A stretch of DNA of 36,067 nt from Minisyncoccota bacterium (GCA_028694995.1 JAQVJU010000004.1:1-36067); one strand, 5' to 3'. Shown: positions 23,187 through 32,532, counted from the stretch's first letter. Numbers and translations are program-made. Notes: a model not told the origin generated them from the letters alone.

Positions 23187-23729
23187 TTAAATTGCTTTAC
23201 GACGAAAAACTTTTTTCTTTGCTATTGCTCCCTCAGATGCTTTTTTCTCTATTCTTTTTTCTGCTTTTTTAAACTGAGATTTTTTGATTTTAGATTCTTT
23301 AATTTCTTTTGTTCCCTTTGTTTCTTTTTCTTGATCTTTAATAATCTTTTTATCTTTTTCTGCTTTATCTATTCCTTTCTTTGTTAAAGTCTTGCCTTTA
23401 ATTTCATCTAAGACAATATGGACATGAGAGGTTCTTTTTTTAATTGTATAAGCTGCGCCTCGAGCTCGAGGACGCCATCTTTTCAAAGACGGACCTTCAT
23501 CCACTCTGGCTATCTTTACATAAAGATCGTCTTTATTCAACTGAAAATTATTCTCTGCATTAGCAATTGCTGATTTTAACAATTCTAAAACAGGTTGACT
23601 GCTTCTTTTAGGAAGGTGAATCAACTGTTGTTCAGCGTCTTTAGCTGACAATCCTTTTATCAACTCAGTGACTAAACGAGTTTTCCTAGGACTAATTCTC
23701 AAATATTTTAAAGAAGCTTTTACTTCCAT
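23187..23729 (-). CDS. rplV: 50S ribosomal protein L22 with lysine-rich C-terminal extension
   Basis: L22 reaches into the exit tunnel. Residues 1-112 are the normal protein, with YLRISPRKTRLVTELIKGL and the tunnel loop RWRPRARGAAYTIKKRTSHV (about 83-102). From about 113 to 180 there is an extra K/E/I-rich, probably helical tail (KKGIDKAEKDKKIIKDQEKE and onward), making it 70 residues longer than the E. coli protein. The frame is continuous, so the tail looks real. Confidence 0.95.
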   Translation of the reverse strand: MEVKASLKYLRISPRKTRLVTELIKGLSAKDAEQQLIHLPKRSSQPVLELLKSAIANAENNFQLNKDDLYVKIARVDEGPSLKRWRPRARGAAYTIKKRTSHVHIVLDEIKGKTLTKKGIDKAEKDKKIIKDQEKETKGTKEIKESKIKKSQFKKAEKRIEKKASEGAIAKKKVFRRKAI

Positions 23730-23754
23730 ATCTCTTTGTTTTTAAAAAGTTTTA

Positions 23755-24087
23755 TCATTTTTTATCTGTCTTGGTTTTATCTGTTGTGGCCCCAGTTGGT
23801 GTTCTTGCTTTCATTTCTAATTCTTTCTGCATTCTGCCACCATGTCGAACAAACTTACGAGTCGGAGCAAATTCACCTAAACGATGACCAACCATTTCTT
23901 CTCTGGCCTCAACATCAATAAAAGTCCTTCCATTATGAACTTGGAAAACAAAGCCAACCATCTCTGGAGTAATCATTGAATCTCTAGACCAAGTTTTAAT
24001 TGGAGTCTTATCTCCAGATTTTATCTTGGATAATTTTTTTAATAATTTTGGATGAACGTAAGGACCTTTTTTTAATGAACGCGCCAT
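23755..24087 (-). CDS. rpsS: 30S ribosomal protein S19
   Basis: S19 is in the 30S head near the A-site tRNA. It opens [15 protein letters not shown]; the signature [18 protein letters not shown] lies at about 66-83. The C-terminal tail after about 90 ([17 protein letters not shown]) extends it to 110 residues against a usual 92 or so. Confidence 0.97.
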   Translation of the reverse strand: MARSLKKGPYVHPKLLKKLSKIKSGDKTPIKTWSRDSMITPEMVGFVFQVHNGRTFIDVEAREEMVGHRLGEFAPTRKFVRHGGRMQKELEMKARTPTGATTDKTKTDKK

Positions 24088-24102
24088 AATATTAAAAATT
24101 TA

Positions 24103-24930
24103 TTATTTTTTCTTTCTTCGGCTTACTATAAATTTATCAGAATATCTTTTCTTTTTCCTTGTTTTCTTTCCTCCAGTTACTTTACCATAAATATTCTTTG
24201 GTCTTCTAGTGCCTCTTTGAGTTCTTCCTTCTCCACCACCATATGGATGATCAACTGGATTCATCGCTGTGCCTCTAACTTTAGGCCTTCTGCCTAAATG
24301 ACGAGAACGCCCCGCTTTACCAAGACTTACCATCTTACGCTCCACATTAGAAAGTTGACCTAAAGAAGCATAATATTGGTTTGAAATTTTCCTTATCTCT
24401 GAAGAAGGCATTTTAAAATGCGTATGAACACCATCTTGAGCAACCACTTGAGCAAAAGAACCAGCAGATCTGGCTAATTTACCACCAGCACCTGATTTAG
24501 TCTCTATATTATGCACAAAAGCGCCAACAGGAATATTTTTCAACATCATCCGATTACCTTTTTTTAAAGGAGTTTTTTCATCACAGATAATCTTACTACC
24601 TTCTTTTAATCCTTGAGGAGATAAGATATAACCCCAAGCCCCATCAGCATATGAAATCAAAGAAATAAAAGCCGAACGATTAGGATCATATTCTATACTC
24701 TTTACTGTGCCTGGAATTCCTTTTTTTTCTTGTCCAAAAAAAATCTCGCGGTAAAGTTTTTTACTTCCGCCTCCTTTATGACGCACTGTTATCTGTCCTT
24801 TAGATCTGCCAACATCTTTCTTTAAAGACTTGGTCAACTTTTTAAAAGGCTTTTCTGCTGTTAATACAGAATAATCACTAACTGAATAATGGCGTCTACC
24901 TGGTGTTTTTGGTTTATGTTTTTTAATCAT
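24103..24930 (-). CDS. rplB: 50S ribosomal protein L2
   Basis: L2 is a core protein near the peptidyl transferase centre. At 275 residues it has normal length. The hallmark near 225-240 reads MNPVDHPYGGGEG: the histidine after D is kept, but the second one (DHPH in E. coli) is tyrosine. The start overlaps the rplW stop by 4 bases. Basic termini are intact. Confidence 0.98.
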   Translation of the reverse strand: MIKKHKPKTPGRRHYSVSDYSVLTAEKPFKKLTKSLKKDVGRSKGQITVRHKGGGSKKLYREIFFGQEKKGIPGTVKSIEYDPNRSAFISLISYADGAWGYILSPQGLKEGSKIICDEKTPLKKGNRMMLKNIPVGAFVHNIETKSGAGGKLARSAGSFAQVVAQDGVHTHFKMPSSEIRKISNQYYASLGQLSNVERKMVSLGKAGRSRHLGRRPKVRGTAMNPVDHPYGGGEGRTQRGTRRPKNIYGKVTGGKKTRKKKRYSDKFIVSRRKKK

Positions 24931-25343
24931 ATTCCTAATTCTATTTTTTGCCCCTCTTTTAAGGTTACAATCATTTTTTTATTGCCTTTCTGAATACTTT
25001 TTTGAGTTCTCCATCTTTTTGTTTTCTGGGGCGCTTTTAATGTGTTTATTTTTAAAACTTTTACTTTATAAATACTTTCTATTGACTTTTTAACTTCATT
25101 TTTAGTGGCTCTTTCTTTAACTTCAAAAACATATTTATTCTCTTCTTGACCTAATAAAGTGAATTTCTCACTAAAATGAGGTTTAATTAAAATCTTGTGT
25201 TCTTTTGAATAACCTTTTGAAACCACAGGAGCACTTGTTTCTTTTTGAACATCAGAAGCCTTTGGAGAATCTTTCTTTTCCTGTTTTGGTTCTTTAGAAA
25301 CCTTTTTTGCTTGTTTTTTTGAAAAAATATTTAGAATAGCCAT
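24927..25343 (-). CDS. rplW: 50S ribosomal protein L23 with N-terminal extension
   Basis: L23 docks trigger factor and SRP at the tunnel exit. The conserved protein starts around residue 48 (HKILIKPHFSEKFTLLGQEE) and contains NKYVFEVKERATKNEVKKSI. The first 47 or so residues form a K/E/S-rich extension (SKKQAKKVSKEPKQEKKDSP) not found in typical L23. An internal start is conceivable, but the frame is open and ATG 25343 is 3 bases from rplD. Confidence 0.94.
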   Translation of the reverse strand: MAILNIFSKKQAKKVSKEPKQEKKDSPKASDVQKETSAPVVSKGYSKEHKILIKPHFSEKFTLLGQEENKYVFEVKERATKNEVKKSIESIYKVKVLKINTLKAPQKTKRWRTQKSIQKGNKKMIVTLKEGQKIELGI

Positions 25344-25346
25344 TTT

Positions 25347-25991
25347 TTAATATTTTTTTTCTAATTCCATTAATCCTTTTGTTGAAAACAAAAGATATTT
25401 ATAATTCAAAAGATCTATTAAATTCATATTCTCTGTATTTATCACCTTAAGGTAAGGCAAATTTTGCGCTGACCTGAATAAATCTTTTTCTTGTGAATGA
25501 ATTACAAATAAAATACTGGGTATTTTCTTTTTTTCTCCAATAATATTCTTGCAAAGACTGTCTATCATATTTGTCTGTGGTTTTTCCATTTCTACACTTT
25601 CTATAACCTTAATCTCTTTATCTCTTAATTTCTGAGACAAAACCATTTTAAATGCTTTTTCTTTGACTTTCTTATTAATCTTTTTCTTACCTCTTTCTTC
25701 TTTAGTCCTAGGCCCAAAAGTAACTCCTCCTCCTTTCCAGAGAGGTGAACGAATAGAACCATGACGAGCCCTGCCAGTTCCTTTTTGAGCCCAAGGTTTT
25801 CTGCCACCACCTCTAATTTCTGAACGGTTTTTTGCAAAAGCCAAAGGCTCTCTCTGATTGCTAACCAAATCCTTATACACTTGTAAAACAAGAGGTTTAT
25901 TAAGTTGTTCATTAAAAACCTTTGAAGACAATTCTATTTCTTCCTTGGTCTCTCCTTTTAAATTATAAACTGGCGCTTTCATTTTAACCAA
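25347..25991 (-). CDS. rplD: 50S ribosomal protein L4
   Basis: L4 contributes a loop to the exit tunnel; in E. coli it also controls the S10 operon. The 214-residue protein has the loop [20 protein letters not shown] (about 57-76) followed by [12 protein letters not shown]. It overlaps the end of rplC by 8 bases. The hairpin two genes upstream (26599-26622) is a possible control target. Confidence 0.96.
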   Translation of the reverse strand: MVKMKAPVYNLKGETKEEIELSSKVFNEQLNKPLVLQVYKDLVSNQREPLAFAKNRSEIRGGGRKPWAQKGTGRARHGSIRSPLWKGGGVTFGPRTKEERGKKKINKKVKEKAFKMVLSQKLRDKEIKVIESVEMEKPQTNMIDSLCKNIIGEKKKIPSILFVIHSQEKDLFRSAQNLPYLKVINTENMNLIDLLNYKYLLFSTKGLMELEKKY

Positions 25992-26568
25992 TAATTTTTA
26001 ATAATGAATTTCTTCTACCAGGAATAGCTCCTTTTAAATAGAGAAGATTTTTTTCTGGAATAACTTTTATCACTTTAACATCTCTTAAAGTTATCTGTTC
26101 AAAGCCCATCCTGCCTGGCATTTTTTTACCTTTGGCCACTCGTTGAATTCCAGTTTGCCCAATTGAACCTGGTGTCCTTAACTGATCTTTTGTTCCATGA
26201 CTGGCTGAAGCCCCTTTAAAACCATGCCTTTTGACCACTCCTTGAAAACCTTTTCCTTTGCTTTTCCCTGTTACCCTTACCTTATCGCCTTCTTGAAAAA
26301 CATCAACTTTAATTTCATCACCTATCTTTAAATTATTCACCTCCGCTTCATTTAATTTATTCTTTTCTAAATTAAATTCTTCCAGCCATGAAAATCTATT
26401 ATTTTTTTTATTAAAACCCACTTGAATAGCTTGATAGCCATCTTTCTCTTTGGTTTTTAATTGAGTAATTTCAACCGGACCCGCTTGGATAATTGTTACC
26501 GGAACAACATTGCCCTGCTCATTAAAAACCTGGGACATTTCCAATTTTTTAGCTAAAATGATCTTCAT
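25984..26568 (-). CDS. rplC: 50S ribosomal protein L3
   Basis: L3 starts 50S assembly and reaches the peptidyl transferase centre. The 194-residue protein opens [15 protein letters not shown] and has the signature [20 protein letters not shown] (about 106-125) followed by [18 protein letters not shown]. It is slightly short for L3 but complete. It is the first gene after the intergenic hairpin, and no independent promoter is seen in the 86-base gap. Confidence 0.97.
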   Translation of the reverse strand: MKIILAKKLEMSQVFNEQGNVVPVTIIQAGPVEITQLKTKEKDGYQAIQVGFNKKNNRFSWLEEFNLEKNKLNEAEVNNLKIGDEIKVDVFQEGDKVRVTGKSKGKGFQGVVKRHGFKGASASHGTKDQLRTPGSIGQTGIQRVAKGKKMPGRMGFEQITLRDVKVIKVIPEKNLLYLKGAIPGRRNSLLKIIG

Positions 26569-26598
26569 CTCTGTTTGTTAATTTAAATTCTTCATAGA

Positions 26599-26622
26599 AA
26601 AACTGGGCCCTAGCCCAGTTTT
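26599..26622 (-). terminator. Terminator-like hairpin (possible attenuator) between rpsJ and rplC
   Basis: AAAACTGGGC (26599-26608) pairs perfectly with GCCCAGTTTT (26613-26622) around a CCTA loop; on minus it is followed by five T in total and then C. It stands upstream of about twenty essential genes with no visible promoter after it. AGCCC at the rpsJ stop (26655-26651) could pair with GGGCT in the hairpin and compete with it, so attenuation is possible. Confidence 0.75.
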
Positions 26623-26654
26623 CTTGACTTCATTCCAGACTAGATATTCCGGGC

Positions 26655-26981
26655 TTACATCTTAATCTCTATATCTATTCCCGCTGGCAAATCTAAATTA
26701 GTAAGTGCTTCTATTGTTCTTTGATTTGCATTGGGAATTTCTATCAATCTTTTATGGATTCTTATCTCAAACTGTTCTCGTGCGTCTTTTTTAACAAAAG
26801 TCGCTTTATTGACCGTATAGCGATGAATTTCTGTGGGTAAAGGAATAGGTCCGATAATCTCATTGCCATATCTCATTACTGTTTCAATTATTTGCTTGCA
26901 AGAATTATCTAGAATCCGATAATCATAACCTTTGATTTTTATCCTAATCCTTTGTTGAATTTCTGTTTTCGTAGTGGCCAC
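26655..26981 (-). CDS. rpsJ: 30S ribosomal protein S10
   Basis: S10 is in the 30S head and doubles as NusE in antitermination complexes. The 108-residue protein has IRIKIKGYDYRILDNSCKQI near the start and GPIPLPTEIHRYTVNKATFV, the tRNA-binding loop, in the middle; PAGIDIEIKM ends it. It is 8 bases after tuf, so it is probably transcribed with tuf. Confidence 0.97.
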   Translation of the reverse strand: MATTKTEIQQRIRIKIKGYDYRILDNSCKQIIETVMRYGNEIIGPIPLPTEIHRYTVNKATFVKKDAREQFEIRIHKRLIEIPNANQRTIEALTNLDLPAGIDIEIKM

Positions 26982-26989
26982 AATAATAA

Positions 26990-28192
26990 TTACTTTTGAA
27001 TGATTTTTGTTACTATACCTGCGCCAACAGTTTTTCCTCCTTCTCTAATAGCAAATCTAGAACCTTCATCTAAGGCTACTGGAACAATTAATTTCACATT
27101 GAATTTTACATTATCGCCTGGCATTACCATCTCTACTCCTTCAGGTAAGGTAACTTCTCCAGTCACATCTGCTGTTCTAATAAAGAATTGGGGCTTATAA
27201 CCAGTAAAGAATGGTGTATGTCTGCCTCCTTCTTCTTTAGCCAAGATGTAAACTTCAGCTTCAAAATCTGTATGAGGAGTAATTGAACCTGGTTTAGCCA
27301 ATACCTGACCTCTTCTGATTTCTTCTTTCTTTAATCCTCTTAATAAGATACCAACATTATCTCCAGCCTGACTTTCTTCTAAAGATTTATTAAACATCTC
27401 CAAACCAGTAACTGTTGTCTTAGCTGTTGGTAAATAACCAACAATTTCTACTTCTTCATTTAATTTAATTTGACCTCTTTCCACTCTTCCAGTGGCTACA
27501 GTGCCCCTGCCTTCAATAGAGAAAATATCTTCTATAGGCATTAAGAAAGGCTTGTCAATATCTCTTTTAGGCTCTGGAAAATATGAATCAATAGCATCTA
27601 AGAGATCAAAGATTGGTTTGTTTGCTGGATCATCAGCAGTTTTAGATTCAAGGGCTTTTAAAGCTGAGCCTCTGATAATGGGAACATCTTTTCCATTAAA
27701 TTCATGTTTGGTTAATAGCTCTCTAATTTCTGTTTCAACCAAATCTATTAATTCTTCATCTTGAACCATATCCACTTTATTCAAGAAAACAACCATTGCT
27801 GGCACCCCAACCTGACGTGCTAAAAGAATATGCTCAAATGTTTGAGGCATGGGTCCATCAGGAGCAGAAACCACTAAGATAGCCCCATCCATCTGCGCTG
27901 AACCAGTAATCATATTTTTGATATAGTCAATATGGCCTGGACAATCAATATGCGCATAATGTCTTTTATCTGTTTCATATTCAGAGTGATGAACATTAAT
28001 AGTAATCCCTCTGGCTTTTTCTTCTGGTGCCTTGTCTATTTCAGACACATCACCGTCTTTTTTTGCAGATCCTTTTAAGTGAAGAGCATGCAAAATAGCA
28101 GCGGTTAAAGTGGTTTTTCCATGATCAATATGACCAATGGTTCCCACATTCATGTGAGTTTTACCACGAACAAATTTTTCTTTTTCTGCCAT
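26990..28192 (-). CDS. tuf: Elongation factor Tu
   Basis: EF-Tu delivers aminoacyl-tRNA to the ribosome. It has 400 residues, with [10 protein letters not shown] (19-28), the switch I block [18 protein letters not shown] with the catalytic histidine, NKVDM and GSALKAL. Two unusual substitutions are seen: [12 protein letters not shown] instead of DCPGHADYVKNM, and [11 protein letters not shown] instead of PMPQTREHILL. It has its own promoter in the 137-base gap after fusA and a leader of about 95 bases without a Shine-Dalgarno site. Confidence 0.98.
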   Translation of the reverse strand: MAEKEKFVRGKTHMNVGTIGHIDHGKTTLTAAILHALHLKGSAKKDGDVSEIDKAPEEKARGITINVHHSEYETDKRHYAHIDCPGHIDYIKNMITGSAQMDGAILVVSAPDGPMPQTFEHILLARQVGVPAMVVFLNKVDMVQDEELIDLVETEIRELLTKHEFNGKDVPIIRGSALKALESKTADDPANKPIFDLLDAIDSYFPEPKRDIDKPFLMPIEDIFSIEGRGTVATGRVERGQIKLNEEVEIVGYLPTAKTTVTGLEMFNKSLEESQAGDNVGILLRGLKKEEIRRGQVLAKPGSITPHTDFEAEVYILAKEEGGRHTPFFTGYKPQFFIRTADVTGEVTLPEGVEMVMPGDNVKFNVKLIVPVALDEGSRFAIREGGKTVGAGIVTKIIQK

Positions 28193-28216
28193 AATTTTTA
28201 TTTATTATTTATTTTA

Positions 28217-28254
28217 TTTATTTTGACCTATTTTATATTTTTTTATTTTGACCT
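28217..28254 (-). repeat. Direct repeat in the tuf leader
   Basis: The 13-base word AGGTCAAAATAAA (minus strand) occurs twice, at 28254-28242 and 28229-28217, 25 bases apart, inside the predicted tuf 5' leader. No function is known to me; a protein- or ribosome-binding role is speculation. Confidence 0.5.
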
Positions 28255-28291
28255 TTTAAGCTCTAATTTATCCCTAAGCCTTTAAGTATCT

Positions 28292-28323
28292 ATTATATTA
28301 AGGCATAACCTTTTTAATGTCAA
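28292..28323 (-). promoter_or_regulatory. Promoter of tuf-rpsJ
   Basis: A consensus TTGACA (28323-28318) is followed after 17 bases by TAATAT (28300-28295), overlapping a perfect TATAAT (28297-28292, 20-base spacing). It begins just after the fusA stop at 28330. Transcription would start near 28287. Confidence 0.75.
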
Positions 28324-28329
28324 CCCTGA

Positions 28330-30438
28330 TTAAGCAACTTCTTTGCCAATTATCTCCTGAGTGATATTATCTGGCACTTCTTGATAATGATCAAATTCCA
28401 TAGTGAAAACTCCTCTGCCTTCAGTTAATGAACGTAGCTTTGTAGCAAAGCCAAACATTTCTGCTAAAGGCACTTTAGCTAAAATAATCTTCATCATGGT
28501 TCGTTCACCAATGCTCTCAATCATTCCTCTTTTAGAGCTGATATCACCAGTAACATCACCTAGGTTTTGTTCTGGAATAACAACTTCTAATTTCATTATT
28601 GGCTCTAAGAGAACTGGACTGGCTCTCTTGGCTCCATCTTGAAAAGCCATTGAGCCAGCTATCTTAAAAGCAAAATCTGAAGAATCCACTTCGTGAAAAG
28701 ATCCATCATAAAGAGTTACTCTAATATCAGAAATTGGATAACCAGCTAAAATTCCTTTTTCCAAAGCTTCTTTGATTCCCTTTTCTACCGCTGGAATATA
28801 TTCCTTAGGAATAACACCACCTTTAATAATGTCAACAAATTCAAATCCTTTGCCTCTTTCCAAAGGCTCTAATCTTAATAAAACATGACCATATTGTCCT
28901 CTACCTCCTGACTGTCTGATGTATTTTCCTTCACTCTCCACTGTTTTTCTAATAGTTTCTTTATAAGCTACCTGAGGTCTTCCTGTTTTAACATTCAAAT
29001 TAAATTCTCTTTTCATTCTATCAACTAATATTTCCAAATGAAATTCACCCATACCTGAAATAATAGTTTCTGAAGTTTCCTGGTCGCTTTTTGCTGTAAA
29101 AGTAGGATCTTCTTCAGAAAGCTTTTTTAAAACCAAAGACATTTTTTCTTGGTCAGCCTTTGTTTGCGGCTCTACTTTAATTGAAATTACTGGCTCTGGA
29201 AACTCTATCTTTTCTAAGATTACTGGATGATTAGGATCACATAAAGTATCACCAGTATTTGTATTTTTCAAACCAACAGTTGCCGCAATATCTCCAGCTC
29301 TGATTTCTTCCAATTCTTCTCTTTTATTAGAATGCATTTGTAACAATCTGCCAATTCTTTCCTGACTGGATTTACTTGCATTTAAAAGATAATTTCCTTT
29401 TTTAAAAACCCCTGAATAAACCCTGAAATAATTTAAAGTTCCTACATAAGGATCATTAGCCACTTTAAACACTAAAGCAGCAAAAGGCGCCTTATCATCT
29501 GGAGGACAAACTATAGCCTCTCCTGTTTTTGGGTGAATACCCTGAACAGGAGGTAAATCCAATGGTGAAGGCATGTATTCTATAATTCCATCTAATAATG
29601 GCTGAATGCCTTTGTTTTTAAATGAACTACCGCAAAACACTGGAATTATTATTCCAGCTATTGTTGCTTTACGTAATATTTCCCTAATTTTATCTTCAGA
29701 AGGTTCAATTTCTTTTTCTAAATAATCTGTTAAAACTTCTACATCTTGCTCTGCTATTTTCTCAATGAAAACTTTTCTGTATTCCTTAGCCTTATCCATT
29801 AAATCAGCAGGAATTTCTTTTACACTTATTATTTCCCCTTGCTCTCCTTCAAAGTAAATTGCTTTCATGGTTATTAAATCTATCACTCCTTCAAACTTAC
29901 TTTCAGCCCCTATAGGAATATTAACTGCCAGAGCATTAGGGGTTAATCTTTCTAAAATAGATTTAAATGCTTTTTCATAATCAACGCCTAAACGATCCAT
30001 TTTATTAATAAAACACATTCGAGGAACTTTGTATTTGTCAGCCTGACGCCAAACTGTCTCTGATTGAGATTCAACGCCAGCCACTCCGTCAAAAATTACC
30101 ACGGCTCCATCTAAAACTCTTAATGATCTCTGGACCTCTGCGGTAAAATCAATATGTCCGGGCGTGTCAATAATGTTAATTCGGTATTCATTTTGAGAAT
30201 CTTTTTCTCTATGCGTTGGCGTCCAAAAACAAGTGGTGGCTGCTGAGGTAATCGTCACGCCTCTTTCTTTTTCCTGAGCCATCCAATCCATAATTGTTGT
30301 CCCTTCATCAATAATACCTATCTTATGAGTAATACCCGTGTAAAACAAAACCCGCTCAGTCGTGGTTGTTTTCCCAGCGTCAATATGAGCAATAAAACCA
30401 ATGTCCCTTATCTTTTCAATAGGATATATTTTTTCCAT
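28330..30438 (-). CDS. fusA: Elongation factor G
   Basis: EF-G drives translocation and ribosome recycling. The 702-residue protein has [19 protein letters not shown] (17-35), [34 protein letters not shown], and the domain IV loop [10 protein letters not shown]. All five domains are present at normal length. It lies 9 bases after rpsG and is followed by the tuf promoter. Confidence 0.98.
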   Translation of the reverse strand: MEKIYPIEKIRDIGFIAHIDAGKTTTTERVLFYTGITHKIGIIDEGTTIMDWMAQEKERGVTITSAATTCFWTPTHREKDSQNEYRINIIDTPGHIDFTAEVQRSLRVLDGAVVIFDGVAGVESQSETVWRQADKYKVPRMCFINKMDRLGVDYEKAFKSILERLTPNALAVNIPIGAESKFEGVIDLITMKAIYFEGEQGEIISVKEIPADLMDKAKEYRKVFIEKIAEQDVEVLTDYLEKEIEPSEDKIREILRKATIAGIIIPVFCGSSFKNKGIQPLLDGIIEYMPSPLDLPPVQGIHPKTGEAIVCPPDDKAPFAALVFKVANDPYVGTLNYFRVYSGVFKKGNYLLNASKSSQERIGRLLQMHSNKREELEEIRAGDIAATVGLKNTNTGDTLCDPNHPVILEKIEFPEPVISIKVEPQTKADQEKMSLVLKKLSEEDPTFTAKSDQETSETIISGMGEFHLEILVDRMKREFNLNVKTGRPQVAYKETIRKTVESEGKYIRQSGGRGQYGHVLLRLEPLERGKGFEFVDIIKGGVIPKEYIPAVEKGIKEALEKGILAGYPISDIRVTLYDGSFHEVDSSDFAFKIAGSMAFQDGAKRASPVLLEPIMKLEVVIPEQNLGDVTGDISSKRGMIESIGERTMMKIILAKVPLAEMFGFATKLRSLTEGRGVFTMEFDHYQEVPDNITQEIIGKEVA

Positions 30439-30447
30439 AATATTAAT

Positions 30448-30915
30448 TTAAAAACTAAAATGAGCAAAAGCCCTATTTGCTTCTGCAATACGATGAGTGT
30501 CTAATTTCTTTTTAATTGCTGCCCCTTCGTTTTTAGAAGCTAGGATTAATTCTTCAGCTAACCTTTCTGCCATTGACTTACCTTTTTTAGCTCGAGAAGC
30601 GCCAATTAACCAACGACAAGCTAAAGTAGTTTTTCGATATTCAGGCACTACTTGAGGCACTTGATAATTAGCCCCTCCAATTCTTCTTGTTTTTACTTCT
30701 AGTTCAGGAGACACATTCTTAACTGCTAAATTAAAAACCGCAATTGGTTCTTGTTTGGCTGTTTTTTCAATAATGTCCATTGTATTGTAAAAAACTCTCT
30801 GGGCTGTAGATTTCTTTCCGTCTTTCATTAAATAGTTAATAAAGCGTGTGGCCAAAGCGCTCTTGTATTTTAAATCTGGTTCGTATTGTTTTTCTTTTTT
30901 ATGCTCTCCTCTCAT
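30448..30915 (-). CDS. rpsG: 30S ribosomal protein S7
   Basis: S7 organises the 3' major domain of 16S rRNA. The 155-residue protein has the signature [20 protein letters not shown] (about 26-45) and [11 protein letters not shown]. The ATG overlaps the rpsL stop as ATGA. In E. coli S7 represses this operon; no clear binding site was recognised here. Confidence 0.97.
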   Translation of the reverse strand: MRGEHKKEKQYEPDLKYKSALATRFINYLMKDGKKSTAQRVFYNTMDIIEKTAKQEPIAVFNLAVKNVSPELEVKTRRIGGANYQVPQVVPEYRKTTLACRWLIGASRAKKGKSMAERLAEELILASKNEGAAIKKKLDTHRIAEANRAFAHFSF

Positions 30916-31328
30916 GATTTTTTCTCTTTTTTAGTTCCATATTTACTTCTTTTTTGCTTCCTTCCTTCAACTCCCATTGTGTCATATTTACCTCGCACTA
31001 TATGATATCTTACTCCAGGCAAATCCTTAACCCTACCTCCACGCACTAAAACAATTGAGTGTTCTTGCAAATTATGACCTTCCCCAGGGATATAAGCCGT
31101 CACTTCCATTCCATTGCTTAACTTAACCCGAGCGACTTTTCTTAAAGCTGAGTTTGGTTTCTTAGGTGTAGTGGTAAAAACTTTCAAGCAAACTCCTTTT
31201 TTAAGAGGCGAGAAATGATGGGTTGGTCTATTCTTAATAGCATTAAAAGAAAAAGATAGAGCAACTGATTTGCTCTTTTTAGCTATTGGCTTTCTCCCTT
31301 TTTTAATTAATTGACCTAGAGTCGGCAT
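30912..31328 (-). CDS. rpsL: 30S ribosomal protein S12 with an insertion
   Basis: S12 controls decoding fidelity. The C-terminal two thirds are classic: [40 protein letters not shown] and [15 protein letters not shown]. Between the KSKSVAL block and KKGVC there is an inserted stretch of roughly 15 residues ([17 protein letters not shown]), making the protein 138 residues; I recall a similar insertion in Parcubacteria. It is first in the str operon. Confidence 0.96.
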   Translation of the reverse strand: MPTLGQLIKKGRKPIAKKSKSVALSFSFNAIKNRPTHHFSPLKKGVCLKVFTTTPKKPNSALRKVARVKLSNGMEVTAYIPGEGHNLQEHSIVLVRGGRVKDLPGVRYHIVRGKYDTMGVEGRKQKRSKYGTKKEKKS

Positions 31329-31346
31329 AATTAAAATAAAATAATT

Positions 31347-31361
31347 TTGCTTTTAAAGCAA
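31347..31361. other. Palindrome in the rpsL leader
   Basis: TTGCTTT-T-AAAGCAA is a perfect 7-bp inverted repeat lying just after the predicted transcription start (about 31364). It could form a short 5' hairpin or be a protein site. Confidence 0.4.
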
Positions 31362-31370
31362 TCGGCATTA

Positions 31371-31399
31371 AGTTTATCAAAGAATAAGGTTTCCGTCAA
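31371..31399 (-). promoter_or_regulatory. Promoter of the rpsL-rpsG-fusA operon
   Basis: TTGACG (31399-31394) and TAAACT (31376-31371) are 17 bases apart on minus. Transcription would start near 31364, about 36 bases before the rpsL ATG. Confidence 0.6.
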
Positions 31400-31417
31400 C
31401 TCTATTTATAGGTTTCT

Positions 31418-32038
31418 TTAACCCAAAGGAATACCTGTAAATAAGGAAAAAAACACAGAAACCAATGACAAAATTACATCACCAGCAAAAAGAATAAAAA
31501 AGAAAAAAATAATCAACCCATATTGAGAAAGAAACATTTCTAATTTAGAAGAAGGGAAAAAATAAAACAATATTTTTGAACCATCCAAGGGCGGAATCGG
31601 CATTAAATTAAACACCCCTAAAATTAAATTAACTTGAACAATAATTATTAAAAAAGGCAATAAAGAAACAAAAGATGAAGTTATCATTATTGTTCTAATA
31701 ATCAAACCAAAAATCAAGGCCACGCTAAAATTAGCCAAAGGTCCGGCAAAAGCCAATAAAGCAGTATCCCGACGAGGATTTTTAAGTTTTAATGGGTTAT
31801 AAGGTACTGGCTTAGCCCAACCAAAAACAAATCCTGATTTCATGAGAATCAATAACAAAGGCAAAACAACTGAACCAATTGGATCCAAATGTTTTAATGG
31901 ATTTAAACTCAAACGCCCTAATCTTTCTGCTGTATCATCACCACAACGCAAAGCTGCCAAACCATGAGAAACTTCATGAATAGCCACAGAAAACAACAAA
32001 ACTAAAATTTGAAAAATTAATAATAACTCAGCACTCAT
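31418..32038 (-). CDS. Site-2 protease family membrane metalloprotease (M50)
   Basis: This 206-residue membrane protein has the zinc site HEVSH (21-25) in its first helix, and the third ligand in NLMPIPPLDGSKI (about 144-156), so all three metal ligands of the M50 family are present. It matches the short YwhC/Rip3-like branch, without PDZ domains. Such proteases cut membrane proteins within the bilayer; the substrate is unknown. It has its own extended -10 promoter and ends 19 bases before the str promoter's -35 box, a separate transcription unit. Confidence 0.9.
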   Translation of the reverse strand: MSAELLLIFQILVLLFSVAIHEVSHGLAALRCGDDTAERLGRLSLNPLKHLDPIGSVVLPLLLILMKSGFVFGWAKPVPYNPLKLKNPRRDTALLAFAGPLANFSVALIFGLIIRTIMITSSFVSLLPFLIIIVQVNLILGVFNLMPIPPLDGSKILFYFFPSSKLEMFLSQYGLIIFFFFILFAGDVILSLVSVFFSLFTGIPLG

Positions 32039-32072
32039 AAATAACTTTATTTTTGTTTTAACTTTAAATATT

Positions 32073-32081
32073 ATTATAGCA
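32073..32081 (-). promoter_or_regulatory. Extended -10 promoter of the site-2 protease gene
   Basis: TGCTATAAT (32081-32073) is a perfect -10 with TGn extension; the -35 region is only T-rich. Transcription would start near 32066, 28 bases before the ATG. Confidence 0.65.
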
Positions 32082-32096
32082 TTTTAAAAAAATATT

Positions 32097-32127
32097 AAAA
32101 ACAGCGCAATCTACATACGCTGTTTTT
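32097..32127 (-). terminator. Terminator after the 122-residue membrane protein gene
   Basis: AAAAACAGCG (32097-32106) pairs with CGCTGTTTTT (32118-32127); on minus it ends in a run of five T. It lies 20 bases beyond the stop of the gene at 32147. Confidence 0.88.
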
Positions 32128-32146
32128 AACAAAACTCATCTTAAAT

Positions 32147-32515
32147 CTAAAGCAAAATCTGATAAAGATAATAAACCAACAAAAGTATCAAAGCCCCATA
32201 AACTCTGTAGATAAGATCTGACATTCTTAATAAAGAGTTTTGCATCTTCTCCGTTGTGCTTTTGGGCATGATAATAAGAACCAATCCTTTAATAATTGCA
32301 AGCGCTGCCAAAACCTGCATTACCCAAGGAACACTGATTAAACCCACAGATTGCCAAAACAAATAACCTATTATCAATCCTAGTATTCCCCAAAGCCAAT
32401 AAGGACATGCTGAGGTAAATTTCAACATAAACTTCTTAAATGTTTTTGGTACTAATAGAGATAAAACCCCACAAATGCCCCAAACAACAATGAAAAAATA
32501 AATTACCCAAATCAT
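32147..32515 (-). CDS. Four-helix membrane protein, unknown family
   Basis: This 122-residue hydrophobic protein has four likely membrane helices: about 3-22 (WVIYFFIVVWGICGVLSLLV), 42-60 (WGILGLIIGYLFWQSVGL), 64-83 (VMQVLAALAIIKGLVLIIMP) and 104-121 (VYGALILLLVYYLYQIL). I cannot place it in a family. It forms its own transcription unit, with an extended -10 promoter upstream and a strong terminator downstream. No Shine-Dalgarno site. Confidence 0.72.
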   Translation of the reverse strand: MIWVIYFFIVVWGICGVLSLLVPKTFKKFMLKFTSACPYWLWGILGLIIGYLFWQSVGLISVPWVMQVLAALAIIKGLVLIIMPKSTTEKMQNSLLRMSDLIYRVYGALILLLVYYLYQILL

Positions 32516-32532
32516 ATTTTTATTTTTTTTAA

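Noticed and set aside
25625-25912. A 95-codon minus-strand open frame within rplD
   Set aside because: It is a shifted frame of the L4 gene, which is complete and has clear signatures.
2813-26503. Avoidance of the BsaWI site WCCGGW as support for the endonuclease specificity
   Set aside because: At least five such sites are present (for example at 2813, 4579, 17628, 26474 and 26498), so there is no obvious avoidance; with methylation this neither supports nor refutes the call.
31328-31368. An upstream open frame in the rpsL leader (ATGCCGATT at 31368)
   Set aside because: Its ATG lies before the predicted transcription start and is out of frame with rpsL; the similarity to the rpsL start is a short repeat only.
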